Assembly (NCBI GenBank): GCA_041912595.1
Contig: JAYRMR010000012.1
Span: 1 to 64,000, forward strand
From: Roseateles_B sp041912595
GTDB lineage: Bacteria; Pseudomonadota; Gammaproteobacteria; Burkholderiales; Burkholderiaceae_C
Length of the DNA: 64,000 bases
Direction: 5' to 3'
Shown here: piece by piece, positions 12,125 to 21,479 of the stretch
Position numbering within the stretch: the first letter of the stretch is position 1
Layout: each line of letters begins with the position of its first letter
Translations under genes and position numbers: made by a program
Notes under the pieces: generated by a model
Told to the model about the DNA's origin: nothing
The model's input: only the letters and a program-made list of their open reading frames with translations
Databases searched by the model: none

Positions 12125-12194
12125 CGCGCGAGCCGGAAGCCGCACGCCCGTCGGCCTCGCGGAGCCGGGATCGGGCGATGCGCCGGGTCAGGGA

Positions 12195-12992
12195 TCAGTC
12201 GGATTCATCGTCGCCGTCGTAGCCGGATTCATGCAGGGCCCGCGCCTCCCTGCCGAGTTCGTGGTCCTGGAAACGGTCCTCCATCAGCAGGTTCCACATG
12301 CGGTCGTTGTATTCGTCGGCGTGCTCAGCCTTGGCCTGTTGATAGGCCTGCGGCCGACCCTGGTAAGCGTCGCGTGACGGGCGAGCATGGTCGGAGTGCC
12401 GGGCGAGCCCGTACAGCGCGACGGCCTGCTCGTCGTTCAGGGGCTCCATGTGCCCCAGGCTCCCGCGCGAGGTGTGCGAGATGGGCCCGCCGACGGTGCG
12501 GCTCTCCACAAGGCGCTCGTCACGCCGATTGACCTGGCCGGCGTTCAGCGGACGGATCACATCCCCGCGGCCGTGCCGGTAGCTGCTGCGCTTCGAGACA
12601 TGCGGGCCGCTCTTGTGCATCAGCCGGATCCGGCGGCCGTAGTTCTCCCGGTGCGCGGGATCCTGCGCATAGACGCTGCCGATCCTGCCGCCGGTGCGGC
12701 TGGCATAGCGGGTCTTGCCGCCGGTGAAGCGGGTGCGGCTGCATTGGATGGGCGCTGCGGACACCGCCGCCGGTGCTGGTGCAGCGGAGGCGGCCAGCCC
12801 GGACTCGCGGGGCGCGGCCGGGCGGATCGCGGCCTGGATCGCCTTTCGTTGCATCGTCATGCGGGGCGAGGCCTGGACGGCGGACGGCAGCGTCCCCGCG
12901 CTGTGCGGTGCCTTCGCCGCGGCGTGACGGGCGGATGGGGCTGCGGCCGGCTCGCGCGCCGATCCCGGTGCCTGGGGTTCACGGGTCTTCAT
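12195..12992 (-). CDS. Unrecognised basic protein with Ala/Pro-rich N-terminus
   Basis: A 265-residue protein I cannot place. The ATG at 12992 is strongly supported by AGGAGG 6 bases upstream. Residues 1 to about 85 are Ala/Pro/Ser-rich and probably disordered, with short boundary-like motifs MQRKAIQ and APIQC. Residues 85-180 are rich in Arg, His, Gly and Tyr. The C-terminal 70 residues look helical and end in an acidic tail. No signal peptide or membrane segment is seen. QRK/PIQ-type motifs after disordered Ala-rich leaders occur in some secreted or injection-system cargo proteins, but that parallel is speculative. It is divergent from the lipoxygenase gene. Confidence 0.65.
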   Translation of the reverse strand: MKTREPQAPGSAREPAAAPSARHAAAKAPHSAGTLPSAVQASPRMTMQRKAIQAAIRPAAPRESGLAASAAPAPAAVSAAPIQCSRTRFTGGKTRYASRTGGRIGSVYAQDPAHRENYGRRIRLMHKSGPHVSKRSSYRHGRGDVIRPLNAGQVNRRDERLVESRTVGGPISHTSRGSLGHMEPLNDEQAVALYGLARHSDHARPSRDAYQGRPQAYQQAKAEHADEYNDRMWNLLMEDRFQDHELGREARALHESGYDGDDESD

Positions 12993-13318
12993 GGCCTTCC
13001 TCCTGGCGCGATGCGACGCGCATGGCTGCCACCGTATCGCAGCACGGGGGGCGCCGGCGATCAGCAAAATGCGGATTTCGATGTCGACCTGACTCGAAGG
13101 CGGCGGGGATCGCGCTCCGGGGCCGCTGTCCTGGACCAAGGACGGATCACCCCTGTCTCTCCGGATTTTTTCTCTCTTGAGACGCCCTCGCGCAGTGGTA
13201 CCTTCCGTGCCACCCGCGCCAGGCAGTTGGCAGTGCGCGCCCCCATGAAACCCGCCCGGCGCGCGCACGAGTTGGCAGTCCCTGCATCGTGAGCCGCCGC
13301 ATCAGCGAGACGACCCCG
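12993..13318. other. Divergent intergenic region upstream of lipoxygenase
   Basis: A 326-base region with no gene. A pyrimidine-rich tract around 13156-13178 is followed by TTGAGA (13177-13182) and TACCTT (13199-13204), a weak promoter candidate for the lipoxygenase. A 9-base direct repeat GTTGGCAGT occurs at 13226-13234 and 13271-13279, exactly 45 bases apart. This would suit two bound regulator dimers on one DNA face only if the spacing is near four helical turns. No terminator was seen. Confidence 0.45.
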
Positions 13319-15499
13319 ATGAGCCTCTTCCAGACGCCTGCCAGCAACGCCAACCCGGCCCTGGTCCCCAGCCTGCCGCAGCATCACGATGCCGAGGCGC
13401 AGAAGGCCCGCGCCTTCCAGCTCTCCATCGCCCGCACGCAGTACAACTACATGCAGAGCTACCTGGAAGGCGTGCCGCTCTCGGCCGACCTGCCGGACAG
13501 CGAGAAGTTCAGCATCGACTACGAGGCGCAGGTGGTGCAGGTCTTCCTGGAACTCACCGACAACTTCAAGCGCGTCGTGATGATGCTGCTGGAGCGCGAG
13601 CTGCTGGCCGATGTGCCCACCGCCGCGCTGCGCCGCGTGGAGGAGGCCTACGAGAAGCTCAGCAAGGACTTCAGCCTGCTGCACCCGCTGCGGGATCTGG
13701 AGGAGCTGAAGGCCTTCTACGAGGCGATCGCGGCGCTGCCCTCAGCACTGGAGAGCCTGCAGAACCTGCCCAAGGACCTCGCCAAGATGGCCACGGGCCT
13801 CGAGGCGGTCTTCAAGGAATTCCTGGAGAACGGCCCCACGGCCTTCCTGAAGTCCACGCTCTTCGACATGCTCAGCGAGGAGCCCGGCCGCAACTACCTG
13901 CAGGCCCAGGGCATCGAGGACTACGAGCGCCTCTTCGTGAGCCTGCCGACGCCGCTGATGCTGTCCATCCAGGAGCAGCCCTGGATGCCCAAGGGCCAGG
14001 GCAAGCCCTGCCAGCAGGACTGGTTCTTCGGCTGGCTGCAGACGGCCGGCTACAACACGACGATGCTGCGCGCCGTGGTGCCGCAGCCCGTCGCCCCGGA
14101 CGTCGACGACCCCATGGAAGGCCTGCAGAAGATGCCGCTGGCGGCCTTGCTCGCCAAGATGCCGGTGACGGACGCGATGCTGCAGAAGGAGACGGGCCAG
14201 GCCGGCCTTACGCTGGCGCAGGCCGCGGAGCAGGGGCGCCTCTTCGTGTGCGACTACGCGCTGCTCAACGGCGCCTGGGCCGACCCGCTGCATGGCGAGC
14301 AGCGCTACATGGCCGCGCCGATCGCGCTCTTCTTCTGGAACACCATGCCGCCGGCCGGCTATCCCGCCTTGCCCGAGGGCGTGCTGCAGCCGATCGCCGT
14401 GCAGCTCGCGCAGCAGCACGACGCCGAGACCGCGCCCATCTACACGCCCCATGACGCCGGCAATGCCAACGACGCGAACGGCTTCAAGTGGCGCATCGCC
14501 AAGTACTTCGTGAACGTGGCCGCGGCCATCCAGCACGAGGCCATCGCCCACCTGGGCGCCTGCCACCTCATCATCGAGCCCATCGTGGTCGCGGCCCATC
14601 GGCAGCTGGCCGAGGGGCACCCGATTCTGAAGCTGCTCGCGCCGCACTTCCGCTTCACGATCAACATCAACGACTCCGCCATCCACAGCCTCATCATCCC
14701 CGGCGGCGTGGTGGCGACGAACGTCGGCCCGGCCATCGAATGCACGCTGGGCGTGCTGGCGCAGGCGCACCAGGCCTACCGCTGGGACGACAACCACCCC
14801 GAGCGGCTCTTCCGCCTGCGCGGCGTGGACGGGCTGCCCCAGTTCCCCTTCCGCGACGACACGATGCTGCTGTGGCAGGCCACGCACCGCTTCGTCGACC
14901 GCTACCTGCGCCTCTACTACACGAGCGATGCCGAGGTCGCGGGCGACTACGAGCTGCAGAACTGGATCCACGAGATGACCGCGCCGCAGTACGCGGGCTT
15001 CAAGGGCATGCGCGGCCTCAAGGCCACCGGGGATGCGAAGCGGCCCTGGCGCATCGAGAGCCTGGCCTACCTCATCGAGGTGGTGGCGCAGATCATCTAC
15101 GTGGCCGGCCCGCAGCACGCGTCCGTCAACTACGCGCAGTACCCGCTGATGTCCTACATGCCCGCGGTGGCCGGCACGCTCTACGACCCCGCGCCGGCGC
15201 GCAGCACCGTGGTGGCCAGCGAGCAGGACTGCATCCGCTGGTACCCGCCGCTGGACGTGTCGCTGTACACCTTCTCCTTCGAGTACCTGCTCTCCGGCGT
15301 GCAGTACGACACCTTCGGCCACTACGAGCACAACCCGCGCAATCCGTACTTCCAGGATCCGCGCGTGGGGCCGCTCGTGGCGGACCTCCAGACGGATCTG
15401 GCGCTGGCCGAGCGCGAGATCCGCGGGCGCAACCGCCTGCGCCCGGTCGAATATCCGTTCCAGCTGCCGTCGCAGATCCCGAATAGCATCAGCATCTGA
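13319..15499 (+). CDS. Bacterial lipoxygenase (non-heme iron dioxygenase)
   Basis: Inserts O2 into polyunsaturated fatty acids containing a cis,cis-pentadiene to give hydroperoxides. All iron ligands of the family are visible in the 726-residue product: His406 and His411 (HEAIAHLGACH, matching the soybean HxxxxH ligands), His600 and Asn604 in GPQHASVN, and the C-terminal isoleucine. The last five residues, NSISI, are identical to the plant enzyme ending. There is no obvious signal peptide and no N-terminal PLAT domain. The ATG at 13319 is preferred over a GTG at 13289 because GCGAGA precedes it. Bacterial lipoxygenases are sporadic, so horizontal acquisition is possible; base composition matches its neighbours. 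Confidence 0.93.
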   Translation: MSLFQTPASNANPALVPSLPQHHDAEAQKARAFQLSIARTQYNYMQSYLEGVPLSADLPDSEKFSIDYEAQVVQVFLELTDNFKRVVMMLLERELLADVPTAALRRVEEAYEKLSKDFSLLHPLRDLEELKAFYEAIAALPSALESLQNLPKDLAKMATGLEAVFKEFLENGPTAFLKSTLFDMLSEEPGRNYLQAQGIEDYERLFVSLPTPLMLSIQEQPWMPKGQGKPCQQDWFFGWLQTAGYNTTMLRAVVPQPVAPDVDDPMEGLQKMPLAALLAKMPVTDAMLQKETGQAGLTLAQAAEQGRLFVCDYALLNGAWADPLHGEQRYMAAPIALFFWNTMPPAGYPALPEGVLQPIAVQLAQQHDAETAPIYTPHDAGNANDANGFKWRIAKYFVNVAAAIQHEAIAHLGACHLIIEPIVVAAHRQLAEGHPILKLLAPHFRFTININDSAIHSLIIPGGVVATNVGPAIECTLGVLAQAHQAYRWDDNHPERLFRLRGVDGLPQFPFRDDTMLLWQATHRFVDRYLRLYYTSDAEVAGDYELQNWIHEMTAPQYAGFKGMRGLKATGDAKRPWRIESLAYLIEVVAQIIYVAGPQHASVNYAQYPLMSYMPAVAGTLYDPAPARSTVVASEQDCIRWYPPLDVSLYTFSFEYLLSGVQYDTFGHYEHNPRNPYFQDPRVGPLVADLQTDLALAEREIRGRNRLRPVEYPFQLPSQIPNSISI

Positions 15500-15563
15500 T
15501 CGACAGGCGACAGCCGGTGCGGGGCAGGGGCTCCGCACCGGCCGCCTCGGCAAGGAGACCACG

Positions 15564-16103
15564 ATGACGAAGAAGATCCTGGTGATGAGCGGCAGCCTGC
15601 GCGCCGCCTCGCGCAACACGGCCCTGGCCCGCTACGCCCTGCGCCACGCGCCCGAAGGCCTCGCGCTGGAGATGGCGGACATCAGCCAGTTCCCCTTCTA
15701 CAACGCGGACCACCCCACGCCGCCGCCCGCCGTGCAGCGCTTCTTCGAGCAGCTGCGCGCTGCCGACGGCCTGCTGCTGGCCTGCCCGGAATACAACTAC
15801 TCGATCGCCCCGGCGCTCAAGAATGCGCTGGACTGGGCCTCGCGCGAGAAGGACAACCACCTGCTCGCCGGCAAGACCGTGGCGCTCATGGGGGCGGGTG
15901 GCGGCATGGGCAGTTCGCGGGCGCAGTACCACCTGCGCCAGGTCGCGGTGTGCCTGGATCTCCGTGTGCTGAACAAGCCCGAGGTCTTCTGCAACGCCTT
16001 CACGGCGGGCCTTTTCGACGAGCAGAACGAGCTCGTGGATGAGCGCATCCAGGGGCTGGTGAAGCAGCTGCTCGAGGCGCTGAAGGCGGCGCTCCAGGGC
16101 TGA
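15564..16103 (+). CDS. NADPH-dependent FMN reductase family flavoprotein
   Basis: A 179-residue flavodoxin-fold protein. The FMN phosphate loop MSGSLRAASRN lies at the N-terminus, and ACPEYNYSIAPALKNALDW near residue 75 is the signature of the NADPH:FMN/quinone reductase family (ArsH/ChrR/YieF relatives). Likely activities are two-electron reduction of flavins, quinones or chromate. AAGGAG precedes the ATG. It lies 64 bases after the lipoxygenase, possibly co-transcribed, where a reductase acting on oxidised lipid or quinone products would make sense; that link is inference. Confidence 0.88.
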   Translation: MTKKILVMSGSLRAASRNTALARYALRHAPEGLALEMADISQFPFYNADHPTPPPAVQRFFEQLRAADGLLLACPEYNYSIAPALKNALDWASREKDNHLLAGKTVALMGAGGGMGSSRAQYHLRQVAVCLDLRVLNKPEVFCNAFTAGLFDEQNELVDERIQGLVKQLLEALKAALQG

Positions 16104-16121
16104 TTCCGAGCGGATTTCAGC

Positions 16122-16154
16122 CGGATCGAGACCGGATCGAGACCTGATCGAGAC
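16122..16154. repeat. 11-base tandem repeat, three units
   Basis: Three consecutive copies of CGGATCGAGAC (the third reads CTGATCGAGAC) lie between two convergent genes. The period of 11 is close to one DNA turn. No function is evident. Confidence 0.8.
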
Positions 16155-16160
16155 GGAGCG

Positions 16161-16182
16161 ACCGGTCCGGCAACGGGCCGGT
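16161..16182. terminator. GC-rich hairpin between convergent genes
   Basis: ACCGGTCC, loop GGCAAC, then GGGCCGGT, with one G-T type mismatch in the 8-base stem. No T-run follows on either strand, so it would be at best a weak or factor-dependent bidirectional terminator. Confidence 0.3.
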
Positions 16183-16216
16183 GCCGGTTCCGCTGGAGCC
16201 GGCCCGCGCGCCCCGC

Positions 16217-19200
16217 TCAGATCTGCGGATCGAAGCGCGTCCAGCGGCGGCGCCCGCCACGCTTCGCGCGGTACAGCGCCTGGTCGGCGTGGCTCAGCAG
16301 CATCTCGGGCGTGCTGGCCTCGCTGGCCTGCAGCGTGCTGCAACCGAGGCTCAGGCTCACATGCGGGCCCGCGGCGGACTTGGCGTGCGGGATGGCCAGG
16401 GCCTCGATGGCTTCCAGGCAGTCCTGTGCCAGGCGCTCGGCCGCGGGCGCTTCCGTGTCCGGCAGCAGCAGCGCGAACTCCTCGCCGCCGTAGCGCGCCA
16501 CGAGGTCGCTGCCCCGGCTGGCGACGCCCTGCAGCAGCTGCGCCACCGTCTTGATGCAGCGGTCGCCCTCGAGGTGGCCGTAGTGGTCGTTGAACTGCTT
16601 GAAGTGGTCGATGTCCAGCATCAGCAGGGACAGCGGCGTGCCGTGGCGCTGGCTGCGCCGCCATTCGATGGCAAGGCGCTCGTCGAAGGCGCGGCGGTTG
16701 GCGATGCCCGTGAGGCCGTCGCGCATGCTCATCTGGCGCAGCTCCTGCGTGCGGCGCTCGACCTTCTCCTCCAGCTGCTCGTACAGCCGCGCGTTGGCCA
16801 GCGAGATGGCGGCCTGCGAGCTCAGCAGCTCCAGCGTCTGCTGGTGGCGCGGCGTGAAGGCGTTCTCCAGCTGCCGGCTTTCCAGGTAGATGACGGCCGC
16901 GAGCTTGCCCTGGTTGAGCACCGGCAGGCACAGCACGGACTTCGGCTGGAACTGGCGCAGGTAGCGGCTCTGCGCGAAGCGCTCGTCCTCGGCGGGGCGG
17001 TTGAGCCGCTGGGTGCGGCGGCTGAGCTTGGTGAACTCGATCAGGCTGCTCGGCAGCAGGGCCTCGCTCCCGCGGTTGACCTCGTCGAGCGGGCGCGCGA
17101 TGCGGCTCGAGACCAGGCGGTGATGCTCGTCCACGCCACCCACGACCTCGACGATCAGGCGCCCTTCGTCCTCCAGCACGATGGCCCCGCGCTCGGCGCC
17201 GGCGTTCTCCAGCAGCACGCCCAGCATCTGGGGCAGCAGCGCGTCGAGCTGGATCTCCTGGGTGAGCAGCTGGTTGGCCTTGAGCAGCGAATGCAGGTCC
17301 AGGCGGCTGATCTGGTCGAGGGAGTCGCGGTAGGTCGGGCTGCTGCGGCTCTGGCTGCCCTGCGGACCGCGGGCGCTGGAGAAGGCCAGGCCGGGCCATT
17401 GGGCCTCGAGCTGGCGGCATTTCACGACGGCGCCCCACTGGCGGTAGTGGTAGTGGGCCTCGCGGATGAAGTTGCGGGCCAGCTGCGGCTGGGCCTTGGC
17501 GGTCCAGTAGTCGGCGTAGAGCTCGTTGGCCAGCGCCGCGCAGGGCGTGAAGCCGCTGGCCTGCGCCTGCTCGACGGCCTGGCTGTAGAAGGTCATCGCC
17601 GCCTCGTCCCGGCCCTCGGCGCGGGCCAGCTCCGCGGCGATCAGCAGCTGCTTGTGCAGGAAATTGGTCTCGCCGTGGCGCGCCCAGGTCTCGAAGCGGG
17701 CCAGGAGCTGGCGGGCGGTCTCGAGCCCGGCGTCGTCAGCCGGGAAACCGCTGCGCAGATGGCCGAGCGCCGAATAGAAGCTGCTCTCGACCAGCGAGGG
17801 GCTGTCCGGCAGGCACAGGGCGACCATGGGCAGCAGCGGCAGGGCCTGGCGCCAGCCCTCGGCGTCTCGCAGCAGGTAGCTGTGGCGCAGGCGCGCCGCG
17901 ACCATCAGCGCGAGCGGGATGCTCGGCTGCAGCGGCTGGGCCGCCAGCAGGGCGCTCGCGCGGCAGGCCTCGGTGTCGAAGCTCAGGGGGGACAGCGTGC
18001 GCCCGGTGAGCGCCAGCAGCGGCTGCAGCACGCCATGGCGCAGCATGGACTCCGTCACCGGCTGGCGGGTCTTGTTCAGGAACTTGAGCCCGCGCTCGCA
18101 GTGCACCTCCAGCTCCTCCAGCGGTGTGCCCAGCGCGAAGTGGTTGACGGCGCTCAGCAGCGCGCAGTAGCCGGCGGCCAGCGGGTTGGTGCCGCTCTGG
18201 CCCAGCTCCCAGCCCAGCTCGACCTGGTGGATCGCGGCGGACAGCGGCTCGCACCAGTGCTGGTAGAAGGCGCTGAAGTACTGGTAGACGCTGATGCGGA
18301 AGTAGGCCGCGCCCCGGCGCTCGGCCAGCAGGCGCGCGAGGTGGCCGAGCGCGTAGCACTCGGTGTAGGGCCGCTGCATGACCGAGCGGGAGGTCATGTG
18401 CGCGACGTAGGCGATGCAGCTGAGGTCGCTCTGGCCGTGCGTGAGCGTGGTGCTCATCATGCGGCAGGTGTTGAGCACGAAGGCGGCGAAGCGGCTCGTC
18501 TGGTAGCTCGCGTAGGACAGCGCCATGCACAGACGCATCTCGAGCAGGGCGCGCGGGTCCTGCATCTCGGGCGCACGCAGGATCGCGTCCTCGCCCTGGT
18601 CCGCGAGCTGCTGCTCGGTGGCGGCGAACTCGCCCGGGAACAGCGCCTGCGCGGCCTCTTCGGTCGCGGGGAAGGGGCGGCCGATCTCCTCGAGGGCCTT
18701 GAGCAGCACCGTGAAGGCATCGCCGAAGCGGCCCTGGATGTGGTACTGCTCGGCCTGCACCAGCCCCAGCAGGGCCCGCCCGTCGCCCGAGGGGCAGGCG
18801 GCCTGCGCCAGCGGGTAGAGGCGCTCGGCGGCATTGAAGTTGCCCGCCAGGTACTCGGCTTCGGACAGCTCCCGGTACAACGCCAGCGTGCCCTCTGGGT
18901 CCCGCTGCCAGGCATCGTCCGGCAGCAGCGCGTGGGCGTGGCGCAGGAAGTCCACGGCGGTGGCGTGGGCCGAAGCGGCCTTGGCGCGCAGGCCGGCGCG
19001 CAGATTGAGCTGGCGCAGCGTGGCCAGCTCCTGGGGCTCGTGCATCAGGCCGCGGCCGGCATTGAGGCAGGCCAGGATGCTGAAGAGCCGCTGCTCGCGC
19101 TGGGCCTCGTTGCTGGCGGCCAGCAGGCGGCGGCCGCAGCGCAGCTGCAGCGCGGCCAGGTCATGCAGCGGGGTCAGGTCATGCGCGGCCTGCTGCACGC

Positions 19201-21241
19201 GGTCATGCAGGAAACGGTAGCGGGCCTCGGCCAGCAGCGCCGGCGTGCCGGTGAACTTGTAGCCCTCGTCCAGCGGCAGCACGAGGCTGGCCTGCAGCGC
19301 GGGCCACAGCGCGCGGGCGCAGGCATCGGCGTCGAGGTCGCTCACGGCCATGAGCTCGCTGAGCGAGAAGCTCTCGCCCAGGTGCGCCGCATTGGCCAGC
19401 AGGCGCTGCGTGAGCGGGGCCAGCCCGCGCATGCCATCCAGCATCAGCGTCACGACGTTGTCCGTCATGTCGCGCTGGCGGATGCGGGTCATGTCCCAGG
19501 CCCAGCGGCCGCTGCGACGTTCGTAGCGCAGGTCACCGAGCGCATGCAGGCGGCGCAGGAACTGGTTGAGGAAGAAGGGATTGCCGCGGGTCTTCTCGAC
19601 GCACAGCGCGGCCAGGGCCTCGATGTCCTCCGGGTTGCTGTGCAGGCTGTCGGCGATCAGCTGCGAGACGTGCGCGGATTGGAGATGGTCCAGGTGCAGG
19701 CGCCCCGGCGCGGGCACGCCGGCCTGGCGCAGGCTCAGCAGCATCTGCTGCAGCGGGTGGCCGTCATCCACTTCCTGGTCGCGGTAGGCCCCGACCACGA
19801 GCAGGCAGCAGTGGCCTTCCGAGTCCGACAGCAGGTGCTGCAGCAGGCGCAGGCTCGGGCCGTCCACCCACTGCAGGTCATCGAGGAACAGCGCCACGGG
19901 ATGGGCGCTGCCCGCCAGGGCGCGGGTGAATGCGGCGAAGGCGAAGTGGAAGCGCTGCTCGTTCTCGGCCGCAGGCAGCGGGGGCAGGGCGGGAATCTCG
20001 CCGATGAGCAGGCTCAGCTGCGGCAGCAGCGCGGCCACCGTGCCGGCGGTGTCGCCCAGGGCCAGGCGCAGGGTGTCGCGCCAGTAGCTGCGGCGCTCCT
20101 CGCCCTCGGAGGCGAGCAGCTCGACAAAGGGCTGGAAGGCCTGGCACAGCGCGGCGTAGGGCTCGTTGCGGCGGTACTGGTCGCACTTGCCGCGCAGGAA
20201 GTAGCCGCGCCGCGCCAGCACGGGCCGATGCAGCTCGGCCACCAGGGCCGTCTTGCCGATGCCCGAGGCGCCGCTCACGAGCAGCAGCTCCGCCCGTCCG
20301 GCTGCCGCCCGCTCGAAGGCCTCGAGCATGGCGGCCGCCTCGGCTTCGCGGCCGTAGAGCTTCTGGGCGATGCAGAAACGCTCGGGGGTGTCATGCCGGC
20401 CGAGCTCGAAGGGGTCGATGTGGCGGCGGTGCGCCCAGTCGCGCGCGCACTGCTCGAGGTCCTCCAGAAGCCCGTAGCTGCTCTGGTAGCGCTCATCGGG
20501 GTACTTGGCCAGCAGCTTCTGCACCACGCGCGAGAGGGGCTCGGGGATGCTGTCGTCGAGGACGTGCAGCGGCGTCGGCATCACGGCAAGCTGCGCGTGC
20601 AGCAGGGCCATGGGGTCGCTCAGCAGGAAGGGCCGGCGGCCGGCGAAGAGCTCGTAGAGCGTGATGCCCAGCGAATAGAAGTCGCTGCGGTAATCCACCT
20701 CGAGGCTGGTACGGCCGGTCTGCTCGGGCGAGATGTAGTCCAGCGTGCCGCGCAGGCCGGGGCCCGGGGGCGCCTCCTCGCGGTCCAGGGGCGAGGACAG
20801 CGCGAAGTCGCAGAGCTTCAGCCGCATCTGGCGCAGGTCCACGAGCACGTTCTTGGGCGCGACGTCGCCATGGATCAGCCGGTGAGCGTGGACATCGCTC
20901 AGCGCGCGGCACAGCTGCAGGGCCAGGCCCAGCTTCTCGCCGAGATCGAGGTGCTGCCCCTCGATCAGCTGCGCGAGGCTGCTGGTGGCGAAGGCCTCCA
21001 TGGCCAGCACCAGCTTGCGCCCGTCCTGGTGCAGGGCGCGCGCCTTGACCACCCACTCGGAGTCGATCGATTGCAGGGTGTGGAACTCGTGCCGCCAGCG
21101 CGCCAGCAGCTCGGGGGCCGGCTGCTCGCTGTCGGGGTACTTGAGGACGACACGCTCGCCGTCGGGCGCCACGGCCGCCGCGACCACGGTGTCGGCATTG
21201 GCGTAGATGACGTCGGTCTGGCGGTAACCGGCAATGAGCAT
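16217..21241 (-). CDS. Giant kinase-like / AAA ATPase / GAF / diguanylate cyclase protein
   Basis: A 1674-residue signalling protein. Residues 1-270 form a Ser/Thr-kinase fold with HGDVAPKN as catalytic loop and DFA instead of DFG. Walker A GASGIGKTAL is near residue 325, followed by an AAA ATPase and a long helical (TPR-like) region to about 1290. A GAF domain spans about 1335-1480. A GGDEF domain has RYGGEEF near residue 1583 and an intact inhibitory site RGSD five residues before GGEEF, so it should make c-di-GMP. Relatives usually end in a histidine kinase; here a cyclase takes that place. The ATG at 21241 lacks a clear ribosome-binding site. It is convergent with the flavoprotein gene. 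Confidence 0.88.
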   Translation of the reverse strand: MLIAGYRQTDVIYANADTVVAAAVAPDGERVVLKYPDSEQPAPELLARWRHEFHTLQSIDSEWVVKARALHQDGRKLVLAMEAFATSSLAQLIEGQHLDLGEKLGLALQLCRALSDVHAHRLIHGDVAPKNVLVDLRQMRLKLCDFALSSPLDREEAPPGPGLRGTLDYISPEQTGRTSLEVDYRSDFYSLGITLYELFAGRRPFLLSDPMALLHAQLAVMPTPLHVLDDSIPEPLSRVVQKLLAKYPDERYQSSYGLLEDLEQCARDWAHRRHIDPFELGRHDTPERFCIAQKLYGREAEAAAMLEAFERAAAGRAELLLVSGASGIGKTALVAELHRPVLARRGYFLRGKCDQYRRNEPYAALCQAFQPFVELLASEGEERRSYWRDTLRLALGDTAGTVAALLPQLSLLIGEIPALPPLPAAENEQRFHFAFAAFTRALAGSAHPVALFLDDLQWVDGPSLRLLQHLLSDSEGHCCLLVVGAYRDQEVDDGHPLQQMLLSLRQAGVPAPGRLHLDHLQSAHVSQLIADSLHSNPEDIEALAALCVEKTRGNPFFLNQFLRRLHALGDLRYERRSGRWAWDMTRIRQRDMTDNVVTLMLDGMRGLAPLTQRLLANAAHLGESFSLSELMAVSDLDADACARALWPALQASLVLPLDEGYKFTGTPALLAEARYRFLHDRVQQAAHDLTPLHDLAALQLRCGRRLLAASNEAQREQRLFSILACLNAGRGLMHEPQELATLRQLNLRAGLRAKAASAHATAVDFLRHAHALLPDDAWQRDPEGTLALYRELSEAEYLAGNFNAAERLYPLAQAACPSGDGRALLGLVQAEQYHIQGRFGDAFTVLLKALEEIGRPFPATEEAAQALFPGEFAATEQQLADQGEDAILRAPEMQDPRALLEMRLCMALSYASYQTSRFAAFVLNTCRMMSTTLTHGQSDLSCIAYVAHMTSRSVMQRPYTECYALGHLARLLAERRGAAYFRISVYQYFSAFYQHWCEPLSAAIHQVELGWELGQSGTNPLAAGYCALLSAVNHFALGTPLEELEVHCERGLKFLNKTRQPVTESMLRHGVLQPLLALTGRTLSPLSFDTEACRASALLAAQPLQPSIPLALMVAARLRHSYLLRDAEGWRQALPLLPMVALCLPDSPSLVESSFYSALGHLRSGFPADDAGLETARQLLARFETWARHGETNFLHKQLLIAAELARAEGRDEAAMTFYSQAVEQAQASGFTPCAALANELYADYWTAKAQPQLARNFIREAHYHYRQWGAVVKCRQLEAQWPGLAFSSARGPQGSQSRSSPTYRDSLDQISRLDLHSLLKANQLLTQEIQLDALLPQMLGVLLENAGAERGAIVLEDEGRLIVEVVGGVDEHHRLVSSRIARPLDEVNRGSEALLPSSLIEFTKLSRRTQRLNRPAEDERFAQSRYLRQFQPKSVLCLPVLNQGKLAAVIYLESRQLENAFTPRHQQTLELLSSQAAISLANARLYEQLEEKVERRTQELRQMSMRDGLTGIANRRAFDERLAIEWRRSQRHGTPLSLLMLDIDHFKQFNDHYGHLEGDRCIKTVAQLLQGVASRGSDLVARYGGEEFALLLPDTEAPAAERLAQDCLEAIEALAIPHAKSAAGPHVSLSLGCSTLQASEASTPEMLLSHADQALYRAKRGGRRRWTRFDPQI

Positions 21242-21479
21242 CGGAGGAGAGGACGAACCTGGGGCGGACCACCCAACGCTCCTCCTGGCAGAAGGCGGCG
21301 GGCGCAATGAAACAGACGAGAGAGTGTCGCAAATGACTGATGACAGTCAGCAGGAAAACACCGATGGAGTTCGGGGTTTCCGGCGGCACAGCGCATTTTT
21401 CCCGCTATCGACGTCGGCAGGGGCTGGCAGCGGCGTCAGGCGGGCCGCAGCGGGGCCTCAGCCCGGCGCCAGGGCGGGC

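Noticed and set aside
13226..13290. GTTGGCAGT repeats as sigma-54 promoters
   Set aside because: The distance from GG to the next GC is 8 bases for the second copy instead of 10, and the first copy has no GC element at the right place.
16181..21310. Uninterrupted plus-strand frame of about 1700 codons opposite the kinase/GGDEF gene
   Set aside because: It is a high-GC antisense shadow. Its translation is low-complexity (Gln, Leu, Ala, Gly, Arg) with no domains, whereas the minus strand encodes recognisable kinase, AAA, GAF and GGDEF motifs.
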